A program made the position numbers and the translations under genes. 64,000 nucleotides of DNA from Athene noctua. Lineage: Eukaryota > Chordata > Aves > Strigiformes > Strigidae. The stretch lies in NCBI RefSeq assembly GCF_965140245.1, contig NC_134041.1, positions 9,112,607 through 9,176,606 on the forward strand, in the 5' to 3' direction. This document shows, piece after piece, positions 50,501 through 60,556 of this stretch (position 1 is its first letter; the number at the start of each line of letters is the position of its first letter). The notes beneath the pieces were generated by a model. That model did not search any database. It was given only the letters and a program-made list of their open reading frames with translations, and was not told where the DNA came from.

Positions 50501-52079
50501 GTATTTAAAGATGCATTTTTACACACACGTGCTTATACAGGTGTATATAGACACACATAGAAGAAAAAGCAGACAAAAACTGACTAAATTTCTCAGTCAA
50601 CTATTGGTTGTGTGGGTCAGCTGCGACTGCCTAGGGTGGGAAATAGCCTTCTTCAGAGTCCTACTACACCTTTGTTTAGTTATGCCCCGGTGAATTCTCT
50701 TGAGATTGTCACTGATTATTTCTTATATCACAGTGCTGAATCTGGAGTCCCTGATGTTCTGCAAGACCTATTCTTTCTGTAGGAGATGATAAAAAAGTAG
50801 TGGTCCCCCATATGTGCTTTCAGGGAATACATTTTCTTTGAGATCTTGTGACTTGAGTTGTAGGCACAGTTAGCTCCCTGCTGTTTGGTCTGACAGGCAG
50901 AACACAAGGTGATATTGCCTGCAGCAATATGTTTACCTGTTGGCCAGTGTGGGTAGGGGAATATTGGAGGAAAAAAGTTTCAGATACAACTGATGCTGAT
51001 ATGTGCCTTGCAAAAGACATGATATGTTGTGCTTTCAGTTGTAAAAGCAGATCCTTCCAAAATGACCGTTACATTTATAGCTTTTATAGCACTGTACAGA
51101 TAATAAATACTGCTAGATGTAAAGCACAGACAAAACATTCTGTGGTTTGGTGCAAAATGCTGTGCTGATCTGTCTCTGAGTAGGTCAAACTCAAGAAAAC
51201 CTATTCTTACAGTTGCGGATGAATCTTGGGTCAACAAGAGAATATCGGTGACAATTCTTATTTTTATTTGTTAGCACGCTGTCCCTCCCCTCAGTAGCTA
51301 TGTTTGATGTATAGTCCCTAATCTCCTTCAGTGTCCTTGTGTTCCTGTTTATCAGCTTTCACTTTTATCTCTTACTTGGATGTGCTTGTTGCCTGCACTA
51401 AGTACAAGGAAGGAAAAGAAAGATGCAACTTGCAAAGGAACAGAATAAGACTAATGACCATGGATAAATTCTGCTTGTGGCAAGGCTGTGCCAGCAAAAT
51501 GAAGAGCAAGAGATAGTTTGTTTTTCAGCTGTCCATCACTAGTAAAGCATGTGTACAATGTCCATCCATAGCCTTCCTGTCTTCCCTAGCAAGTAGATGG
51601 CCACATAAACCTCGAATGATACATCTAGTGTTGTTTCCTTCCACCTGACTGGGCAGGTTTGCAGTTTGCATGCAGGTATGTTTATTTATTTCTTACTCCA
51701 CGTGGATCTCTTAAAATAACAGCCACCGCTACAGGTTCTCTCATAGGTCCAACTAATCAGATTTTCTGGGTATGTTGTTAGTAGGTAGAAAAAGAACACT
51801 CAGGGGCCTGCATAAGAAATTTTACATGCGTAAAATGAACCTTTACCTTTTGAGGTCCAGCTTGTAGTTATTGTCGGTTTAGGGACTTCTTGAGCTGAAA
51901 GCTTTATATAGAGCAGGACCAACATTACAGTAATTTGTCTAATCTCTTTTTAAAGTAAACAGTTCAAACTGTAGGAAAAAAAAAAAAAAGTATACTTTTC
52001 ACCAACAATCAACACTTTAACTTTTTAGGAACTAGAAAAGTCTCATTCTGCAGCATAAATTAAAGTCTAATTGGAAAAG

Positions 52080-52440
52080 AAGAACAGTGATGTTGCATCA
52101 GACCCAAGGTCTATTTGTCTCAGTGTCCAATGACCTATTGCAGATGCTAAGGGATAGACTAAGAACAGCGCAAAGCTTCTGGCAATGTGTGATTTGGAGA
52201 TTTGTGTGTAATAACATAATGGAATCTTTTTCTTTGAATTTATCTAATTGATCTTTGAGTTCATCTGTGTGTTGGCCAAAATCTGGTGGCAGTGAGTTCT
52301 GCCATATAAGTATAAACTAATTTAAAAAGCACTTTATTTTATTTGCCTTAGGTCTTCTGCCTGATGACTTTATATTCTGCCAGCTGTTACTTATTTAGTA
52401 AGAAATAGTGAATAATGCCATATATTATTTGAGAGACTAG
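52080..52440 (-). mobile_element. CR1 LINE 3' region, antisense
   Basis: On the + strand ATGTTGCATCAGACCCAAGG, CTATTTGTCTCAGTGTCC, AGCTTCTGGCAATGTG, TTGAATTTATCTAATTGATC, GGTGGCAGTGAGTTCTGCCA and AAAGCACTTTATTTTATTTG follow the reverse complement of a classic sauropsid CR1 3' region (GTTGGATCAGACCCATGGTC, CAGTGGCCAG, AACTTATCTAATTC, TGGCAATGAGTTCCACAGG, AAGTACTTCCTTTT). Similarity fades at about 52440. No terminal octamer repeat remains at the left end. Confidence 0.88.
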
Positions 52441-52767
52441 AGAAACTGGTTGCTATAGAGTTTGATTTGACTACACATAATTTGTCCAACTGGAATAGTT
52501 CCTAGGAAATTAGGGGACAGGGAGTCAGAATTCCCAGCCATTGTTTTTGAGTCTACCACTCTTTGCCTTTGTAATTGGAGGAGAAACAGGCAATGGCTTT
52601 GGGCCTTATTTATGTCCTTGCAAAGTAAAGTCTCTGTACCTTGGTCAGAAGGTTCTGCAGAGGTATAATTAAAAGTTATTGGTAAAACACAAAACTATTA
52701 ATACTGCTATGAAGTGAATAGTTGAACTTAATATAGTATAGGTGTTTAAGCAGCAATTAATGATGCT

Positions 52768-52825
52768 CAAAGGCATTAAATGACTTGCATATGGTTACAC
52801 AGCAAGCAAGTGGTTGTCTAAGGAA
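52768..52825 (-). mobile_element. MIR SINE core, antisense
   Basis: AAAGGCATTAAATGACTTGC, ATATGGTTACACAGCAAGC, AAGTGG closely follow GAGGTTAAGTGACTTGCCC, AAGGTCACACAGCAAGT, CAGTGG of reversed MIR. Confidence 0.72.
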
Positions 52826-53008
52826 CAGTACCAAGAAGTGCTAAAACCCTCAATACAGTGACTGGGAGCATTTCAGCTAAGCAGACTTTCAGAACCAGAC
52901 CAGAGCCAAATTGAATTATCTGATGGAAGCGTGGTCATTTAGATATTTCTGTTTTTAACCCAATTTTCTTGTTTTAATTATCAGAATAAGGAACAATTAC
53001 GGCCTCAG

Positions 53009-53092
53009 CTTCTTTCTCCATTCCCCCCCCCCCCCCCTTCTCCCCTTTTTCTCATTTTTCTCACTTTCTTTTTTTTTTTTTTTTCTTTATAC
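53009..53092 (+). repeat. Polypyrimidine tract with C15 and T-run
   Basis: About 84 bases almost wholly C and T, including 15 C at 53023-53037 and a T run at 53069-53084. Only a few A interrupt it. Confidence 0.9.
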
Positions 53093-53904
53093 TAAGGTTC
53101 CTTCACTCTCCCCAAAAGCTGTTGATTCTTCTTCCAGAATTTTCCCTTCTCTTATCTGAAAAGCCCTCTTTCTGCAGAGCCAGTGCTGTTCGGTAGCAGA
53201 CAAGTGAGCAAGGCAGGATTTACAGAGCTTGTTCTCCAGGGCATGTGGTGGGGACATGCAAGTGAAGTTTGAGATGGACAGAGCCAGGTGAGATCAGCAA
53301 AGTTTAGGTAATGCCCCAAGACCCAGGTCAATCCCAGTGGTTTATTCTAATTATTCAGGCAACTAAAGACTTCAGAGCTTGCAAAGGTTAAAACGCATGT
53401 TGCTGAGTGTATGTGCACATTTGCTCCTATATGAGTGAGAGAGAAAGGATGAGACAGAACAATGACTGTCCTTGTTCAGACTCACCCTTCTAGTTTTGGC
53501 TTGGGGTCAGGCCCAAAATCCACAAGAGTGTGTTTTCTGGTTCCTATTAATTTAGGGTAAAAATTCTACAAGAATTGTTCATGCAGCTGACCCAGAAGTC
53601 TTGTCTAAACTTGATCTGGGTCTTAACATTGTCTCTTTGCCCCCTCTATAATTTAATATGCATTTGAACAGAAGTGGCTTCTTGATAGAGCCTTTCACCT
53701 CCAGGTCACCCTTTCAAATCCAATTCAGGCCTGTCGTGACCAAATGTTACTACCATCTGACGGCTCTTCTGCGTCCTGTGTGAATTGTTGGCTTCAGTCC
53801 AGTAGCTGGTGGACAGGTGCCTGAATTGCAAAAACTGCCAGAGCTGACACTAACTGGATGTCTCTGCAGAGGGGTCAAAGAGTGAATCTGCCTGGCAGAT
53901 GAAT

Positions 53905-54062
53905 TAATACTTAACTTGTACGCACTGTGATGCTTTATATCTTCAAAGTGCTTTACAAACGTCAGCTAATCCTCAGGAGGTGTTGTTATCTGCACTGGCA
54001 GGTGAGAGAAGCAAGCAGATAAAGAACCTGGATCAGAATATGCATGTTGCTGACCTCCCACT
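53905..54062 (-). mobile_element. MIR/CORE SINE, antisense
   Basis: ATCTTCAAAGTGCTTTACAA, ACGTCAGCTAATCCTCAGGA, GGTGTTGTTATCTGCACTGG, GGTGAGAGAAGCAAGCAG and CTGACCTCCCACTCTGAGG match reversed MIR in order, from the GCGCTTTACAAA tail to the CTCCTGACTCCCAG head. Confidence 0.85.
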
Positions 54063-54874
54063 CTGAGGCCAAAGCTATGAGTTTAGCTCCTCTCAGGGCT
54101 ACTGATGGGGACATAAGAGCAGGGTTCAAGCTCATTGAGGGGGGTCCCATGTTCTTCTATGGATAAAAGCATTCGTTACTTTTTAAGACAGGCAGGAAAG
54201 CAGTGTTGACAGACATGCCATCCAATTGCTGTATGAACCCATAGAACTAACAGAAGTCTCTTCTCCATCCTCTTTGAGGCACTAATGAGTCATGTCAGAT
54301 TATGCCTAACATTAAGAGGTATTATTATTTAGATTCAGAACTTGCCATGTAACTGGATCAGTAAATAATTACTTTTGAATGGCAACTTGGTTGTAGCGGT
54401 TCATTCGTCATTGAAATAATCTGGAAAAAAATGCATGAAGTGTTATGAAGAACTGCTAGAAGGGCATGCAGAGTTGGTGGTACATTGCTGCAAGCTGCTT
54501 CTGCAGAGACACTTAAAAGATTGTGTAAAGGTGTCCGCAGGAATAAGGAGAAATTGGCTTTTGTGCTTCATATTAGTGAGAATAAGAGTGGTTCTAAACC
54601 GTCATTTTCCCTTCTCAGGAAGCAAGATGAGGAAATATTTTGAAATTTTTTTAAAGTTTTTTTAACCTTTACAAGGTTTTTAAAAATAGTAAACCACTTT
54701 TCTACAATTAATTTCTTATGTAAGTGATTGCTGTTGTTGCCATGGTGCTTAACAAGGTGAATGGAGCAGGTGGTCCATGAGACGGTGAATGGAAGGAGAA
54801 AGATGTCCCTATGGCTACAAAGGGGCAGTGGCATACCTCTGAAACAGTGCCTCTAACAAGGGTGTGGCTTACGT

Positions 54875-54945
54875 CATCTGTAAAACTGGAGGTGACACTG
54901 TAGGACTGACTTGTCAGAGGTTACACAGAATGGCAGAGGAAAATG
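54875..54945 (-). mobile_element. Probable MIR SINE core, antisense
   Basis: GACTGACTTGTCAGAGGTTA, CACAGAATGGCAGAGG follow GTGACTTGCCCAAGGTCA, CACAGCAAGTGGCAGAG. The flanks are too diverged to extend the call. Confidence 0.45.
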
Positions 54946-57900
54946 TTCTTGGAAGTATTTCTTTTGTTTGGGGTTGTTGGGTTTTTTTGGGAGGGTTTAT
55001 GCTGGCCCTTTCAAATTTTAGGGAAAAAAATATGGGGACAAGGCAGATGTAAGAAAAGTGATTTGGGTAAAATTCACCTAACCAGGCATACAACTCCAGG
55101 TGTTCCAAGGGAAACTTGAAAATGTGAACCATATCCAGACAGTTTGAATTCTGCCTCATGTTCCCTTGTAGAGTGAGAAGGAGACAAGTGTTCATCCCTG
55201 AAGAGTGATTCAGCACACTGGGCAGAGTTCCCTGGAGCTGAAAGGGCCAGAACTGGTGTTTTCTAGCTGAATGTAAACTGCTGAACATATGATGCTGAAT
55301 GGTCAGCTTTCCTTTATTTTGCTTATTAGCACATTGCATTTGTTTTCTGGTGTTACTACTGTAGGCATTGCAAAAATAGGTAAGCATAGGGTATGGTGTG
55401 TGTGTCAAAATGGATATATTTGAGACTACGCAGAATTTTCTTTTTAGAGATTCTGGACCTGAGGAAGCATCAAGAGCTGGTCTTCTGGGAATTTCTGAGT
55501 CCTTTCTGAACCGAAAGGGGCAAACTCCTTACAACGTGCCAATTGTTGTATGTCCCTTTGCTTAAAACAGTGGCTTAGCAGGAAGAGTACGAAGTGTGCC
55601 TGAAGGCTGTTACGTTCCTGCCACAGACAAGCCATGGTTTTAGGTGCTTGTATAAAACATTGCAAGGAGTTTATCCCATCCCCAGTATGAAATATCGGAG
55701 TGAAGAAGGCTTTTGGATGGTCTTTCTCTAAGCCAATTGCTATGCCCAAGAATTAATAAAATCCATATTGAAGTGACAGCTGGTGGACAGAGCTGGCTTC
55801 TTCTTGCATCATTTGTCTCTCTAGTGGCTCGTGTTCTGGGCTCAATGCACATTTATCCTTTTATTACGGCATTTATTGATTTTTATTTATTTATTTATTT
55901 ATTAAATCTCTGTTTCCTTACGAATCTTAATTGCACTGTTCAAAATCTAACTTTGGTCATATCAGCACTAGCTATTAACATCATTCTTTCCTTTTGCTCT
56001 TTAATTACTGACCTTCCAAAGGCATTCAGCTAATGAAATAAAAATGCAGACAAGTGAGAATATATTTTCTCAAAGCTTTACATGGATCAAGAATCAGTTT
56101 CCAGTTTCTGTGCTACTTTGACTATTTCATATCTTGACAATGTGTGTTAGCTCTTATTCTTTATCCAATATTTCTTTCATTTTTCTCCCTCCCTAATTTA
56201 TATGTATATTTCTCGAGCTGCCAGAAACTTTAGACTGACTCAGGAGAACAGCGGAAAGTGTGTGTCACAAAGGCAAAGATTCAAATGAACTTTAGAGCAG
56301 AAATTCGTTTGCTTATTTATTTATTCTGGTTTTATGTGGTAAGTGGCAAGAAGAGGCAAAGACCTTTCTTTTCAAGGGAGAGAATGTTAGCTGTTGTTTT
56401 CTAGGAAGTGGGGTTCAATCATTGTCTCTGTCAGTCAGTGAGTGATTTCTGTTTTGACACACAGAGAAAAGAAAGACCAAGTCTGCCTTTGTTTTCTCCA
56501 ACTCTGTAAGCTGGGTCACCCAGGTAATTACAGCTTTACTTAAGAAAGAGAGTATGAGAGAGAAATCTCTGCTGCTGCTTGTAAGCACAAAGAAAAGACA
56601 CTTGAGGGAATTAAATTGCATGATAACTTTTATAAGGCATCTGAATCATTTTGCATTCCACCTCTAAAGCAGAAAATGATGAGTTTAATATCATATTGTA
56701 GGATGTAACTTGTAAGTCTCTCAGAAGGCAGCTATGGCGTCCAGAGATGTTTGAGCCTGGTTATTCATTATTTTCTGCTTAAAGGCTGAAGCAAATGTGA
56801 CTATGAGGCTTTGAGCCACTTCTAAATTTATTCCCATTCTTACTTGTAGATGCTACTGCATTAGAAGCCATAACCAGGGTGAGTTCTGCTGTGTAGATAC
56901 TGACAGATAGCCCTGTGGTTTAACACCAGATAGGATCGGTTTGTGTTTTAAGTGTGTTTGCATGTGCTCATGTAAATGCACACATACATTTATTAACTTT
57001 ATTCTCCCATTAAAATTCTCCCTACCTCTAAGAGAAACAATTTCAGAAGGTCAGCTCTCTGCTGATTTTTCTGAAATTCCCATCAGTAGGTGTCATTATA
57101 TATTTAATAAAATGTTAATTCTGTGATCCTGCCTAAATTGCAGGAGATCAGTAATTATGTCAAAATCTTCCAGAAAACCTCAGCTGAAATATGAAACTTT
57201 ATTCCCTAGCTTAAATTTGTAGTGTGGCAGTGGGTGAAACAGATCCTACACATAAAGTATTTATGAATATGTATGACTCTAAAGAGAGAGAGGAAATACC
57301 ATTATTGTTCAGGAACATATCCCAATTCTTTTGTGAAATTTGCCTGCAAACAAATAGTCTGCTACTTGTTCTACTCCTTGGGGCACAGGGTGGCAAACTT
57401 TGAGTTTAATGTCCCAGTGATTGGGCTATTATTGTCCGTTTTAAGTCCATAGCATCCTTCTGTCTGTGAATACAGAGAATTTTTCCATTAGGAACTTGTG
57501 TTATATTAACAATGCACTGAATTATTTTGTTCTGTAATGGAGAACGCTCAAGATGTTTCCCTTTGATAAAATAATAAATGTGATGAGAAGAAACGTGCAA
57601 CACTGAAATACTGTTCTGCTCACATACAGCAGTGTCTAGGAGTAGTACATCTAACTGGCAATTACTATAGCAATATGTAACAACTTACTGAATAGGATGG
57701 ACAACTGCAAATTTGGACTATATTTAGGGGGCAAAAATAATGTGAAATAGTTTTTTATGTGTTCAGTATGAGGGTAAGGAACAAATATCAGAAAAAAAAG
57801 TTGAATAGTTATTGTGGGCTGATTTAGGAAATGAATGACTGAATAAATGTTTTTTAACACATGTTTGAGTGATGAGCTATCTGTTGAATGTTGTGGTTTC

Positions 57901-58019
57901 CAAATAAGCGATCTGGAAGCTTAATCTTTAGGTGAGTGTGAAATCCGTGAAGGACACTGTTCCCTCACAAATAACCAGTGTCACAAGACTATTTGAAAAT
58001 GGTTTTGATGATCAAGAAA
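54946..58019. other. AGBL4: Unique intronic sequence with one small hairpin
   Basis: It holds the (TTTA)n tract and the stem-loop at 57039-57078. The longest open frame of the window (164 codons, - strand, 54914-55408) begins at a TTG and has no domain. Confidence 0.6.
55882..55903 (+). repeat. (TTTA)n microsatellite
   Basis: About five TTTA units preceding TTAAATC. Confidence 0.9.
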
Positions 58020-58185
58020 TTTCTTCAAGGAAATTTTAACACCCCAAGAGATTCTGTAAAATTCTCTGGAATGCTTTTATTCACAACTTTTAAAGCGAGA
58101 ATCCTAATAGAGTTTAGAAAATATTCTCTGGTGATACTGTGTTAGACTGGATGACTAGATCAAGTTGAACACTAAGCTGAGACTC
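58020..58185 (+). mobile_element. Probable CR1 LINE 3' end, sense
   Basis: TTTTAAAGCGAGAATCCTAA, TAGAAAATATTCTCTGGTGA and TGTTAGACTGGATGACTAGA align loosely with the CR1 3' region (TTTAAATCAAGACTGGATG, CTAAAAGATATGCTCTGG, GTCAGACTAGATGATC). No terminal octamers are present. Confidence 0.42.
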
Positions 58186-59994
58186 AGTTCATCAGTGTGT
58201 GCAGGTGAATTTCTTGCTGGATAGTCTATGGAAAGTTATTTTAGTAATCTGGGCCTCTGTGTCCCTGTTCATAGACACCTCCTTTTTGGAAACGGTTTCC
58301 TAATTACGGATGAATGAATATAGTATGACACAGCACAAATCATAGAGTTTATGGCAGCAGCTTTATTTGTGTTAAGACACAAATGATACTACTCTACTGT
58401 TATATATCTCACTGTCCTTCTCAGTTACTTTATATTAGTAAATATGTCCCTATAAAGAATTCTGTTTAGTTGTTCTAAAATAAGTATGACTTAGGTCACT
58501 GACTTCTGTGTGAAGGACATTCATGCTTTACAAATATCCAGTTTAACTAGATTATCTCCTCAATTCATTATCAAATCACTGTTTTGAGACTCTACAACAT
58601 GTTCTGTTTTATGGTGATATGCCTGTGTGCATCTGATCTCATCAAATTCCGTTTCTGATGGGGAAATTATCTTATAAAAAATAATATTACTCAATCTTGG
58701 TTTTAATTTCTGTATGCTTGGAGAGGAAGAAAATCCTATGTGGTATTTCATCCTGTCAATGCTAATCTTTCTCCTCAGTGCTATATCTCTAAATAGCAGA
58801 TGTGTGCTTTATTGCAGTGTTGGTCCTCCATAGCACAGCATAACGTTTTGGCAGGAGCAAACAATTTATTGTATTAGAGTCAAATACAATCAAATGTTCC
58901 TTTTCCTATGAAGCATGGTCAGATATTGATATTGCATTAGCTAACATTTTAACATAGGAGAGGCTTAATAAGATACAGTATTACTCTCTCTAGGCTGTTT
59001 AATTAAACTAAACAGTCACTGTGTATTGTACATTGGTTTTCTGCCAAGGGAAAGTAAATCTGTATCATATTATTTTCACCTACTGAATGATGTTCTCCCC
59101 CCATCAGAGACTCTCTGGAAGAGCTGACACTGCTGTCACATGAACTGCATAATACAAACTGTGTTTGTATTACACTGAGCTGTCTCATAGCTCAGTATTT
59201 TCCAGTAGCCTGAGCAAGCTTTGTGTGCAGGCGAGAAATGTGACCAAAGAGCTCCATGTTGTATGTTACTGGTCGGGATCCCTGTTTGCCACCCAGGGGT
59301 ACACAGGGCTAGGCATCATAATCCCTCTCCTGCTAACCAAGCTCTTCTCCACCCCTGTGTTGGGACAGGGAGATCTGAGCTGTAGCCCTCTGGTCACCAG
59401 GAAGGTTCTTACTGGACCCATGGTGGCAAGGTGACAGGGGTGGGTTTGTCACTGTCTAGTCTCAGAGCACCATTTGCTCAGGACCAGAAGTTGCAAGAGT
59501 TTGGGTAATTCAGTGCCATCTGCTCTGGTAGCACTCTTTAGTGCTGTATGTTGCCTTCTTATTGCTGTCAGTGGTACCGTAGATGGTCATCAAGGTGAAC
59601 ATCCACTCTTTGCCACTGGTGGCAGGAGAAGTAGTATCACTTATGTCATGTGAGGAAAAAGTTGTGTCCCTGGACTGGAGACTTGAGCAGTGTTTTCATA
59701 CAGAACCTTTTGATGCTAAATTGCCAATCCAGGAAGGGTATGGGGAGAGCAGTCACTTCTGGGTTAGGGGGTCCTGGTGTTTTCTTCTGAAGCAAGAGTT
59801 GATGCAGAATCACATGGGAAGGTACAAGCGGAGAGGCATTCAAGGCACTTGTTTTGGGGAGTTGTTCTGTTGAATCACTACTGCAAAGCAGAGCAAGACA
59901 AAGCCATTTGTGTTATTTCTGCTTATAAACTAAAATAAACTGCACAGGGAATACTGGTCTTTTTTACATAATTCTAAGCCCATCTTCCATGGCA

Positions 59995-60060
59995 GAAGGG
60001 TACATCTACACATTGCGACGCAGAACTGTGCAGACATGGCAAAGCTATGTCTGAATAATC
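59995..60060 (+). repeat. Possible amniote DNA-element terminus
   Basis: AAGGGTACATCTACACATTG and CGACGCAGAACTG resemble the common sauropsid repeat end AGGGTATGTCTACACTGCAA. The rest of the element was not recognised. Confidence 0.3.
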
Positions 60061-60357
60061 ATGCTCTAGAACTGGAAGGTGCATATTTTTATCAGTGGCA
60101 AAAGATAATGCTTTGACTCTATTTTGCACAGTGTCCTGTGCTGCATAAATGTTCCAGCTTTCTCAGAACAGGTAAGGAAATGTCTGTCATGGTCCTGTGT
60201 TGGATCTCACATGCACCCATGAAGCAGCACGAATGGCTGGATGCATCAAAGCATTGTCTTTAGCGTGGCTCTCTGACACTGGCACCATGGTTAGATTCAA
60301 GGATGGCTCTACTGGATTTATGGGAGGCTTCACCTACATAACGCAGCTATGATTTAT

Positions 60358-60395
60358 CTCATGCTGAATGTTTTGTTGTTGTTTTCCCTCAACAG
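60358..60395 (+). promoter_or_regulatory. AGBL4: 3' splice acceptor of the second AGBL4 exon
   Basis: TTTTGTTGTTGTTTTCCCTC then AACAG ends at 60395. A yTnAy match (CTCAT, candidate branch A at 60361) lies 34 bases upstream of the AG, a usual distance. Confidence 0.9.
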
Positions 60396-60548
60396 AAGAT
60401 TAACTTGGAGTTCTATATTGACATCCATGCCCACTCCACCATGATGAATGGCTTCATGTATGGGAACATCTTTGAAGACGAGGAAAGATTTCAGCGACAG
60501 GCTGTTTTTCCCAAGCTACTCTGTCAGAATGCCGAAGACTTCTCTTAT
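60396..60548 (+). CDS. AGBL4: AGBL4 (cytosolic carboxypeptidase 6) internal exon with zinc-ligand DIHAHS motif
   Basis: This exon encodes 51 residues, KINLEFYIDIHAHSTMMNGF through LLCQNAEDFSY, with no stop. DIHAHS supplies the third zinc-ligand histidine of M14 carboxypeptidases, and TMMNGFMYGN followed by IFEDEERFQRQ is the CCP6 (AGBL4) version of a segment that reads differently in CCP1-5. It continues directly from the exon at 4011-4122: both junctions are phase 0. The acceptor is a CT-rich tract ending CAACAG at 60395; the donor is GTAAGC at 60549. A second AG at 60397-60398 could act as a tandem acceptor and drop the first lysine, but the upstream one keeps the usual Lys. At 153 bases the exon is a multiple of three, so skipping would be in frame yet remove the zinc ligand. 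The catalytic glutamate lies in a later exon outside the window. Confidence 0.95.
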
Positions 60549-60556
60549 GTAAGCAA
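60549..60556 (+). promoter_or_regulatory. AGBL4: 5' splice donor after the second AGBL4 exon
   Basis: TAT|GTAAGCAA; a good donor with T at the last exon base rather than the preferred G, so slightly weaker than the donor at 4123. Confidence 0.9.

Larger units (their letters stand above)
40159..52079. other. AGBL4: Unique intronic sequence, few features
   Basis: About 12 kb with only an A/C-rich tract, a G-rich run and short A runs (47814-47829, 51974-51988). No repeat family or coding exon is recognised. Confidence 0.6.
4123..60395 (+). other. AGBL4: AGBL4 intron of 56,273 bases
   Basis: This intron joins the two phase-0 junctions described above. Mammalian AGBL4 is known for introns of tens to hundreds of kilobases, so the size is in character. 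In mammals BEND5 is nested within AGBL4, but no peptide resembling BEND5 was seen here. All contents are repeats, simple tracts or unique noncoding sequence. Confidence 0.92.

Noticed and set aside
52505..52665. Possible sense MIR head (GGAGTCAGAATTCCCAGCC, TCTCTGTACCTTGG)
   Set aside because: Only short scattered words agree and the diagnostic TTGGGCAAGT core is missing, so it cannot be separated from chance.
54914..55408. 164-codon open frame on the - strand, the longest in the window
   Set aside because: It begins at TTG, has no domain, signal or biased composition, and roughly one frame this long is expected by chance in 64 kb at this base composition.
4123..60395. A nested BEND5 gene, expected because it lies inside AGBL4 in mammals
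   Set aside because: No peptide resembling BEND5 or a BEN domain was found in any frame of this intron; it probably lies in another intron.
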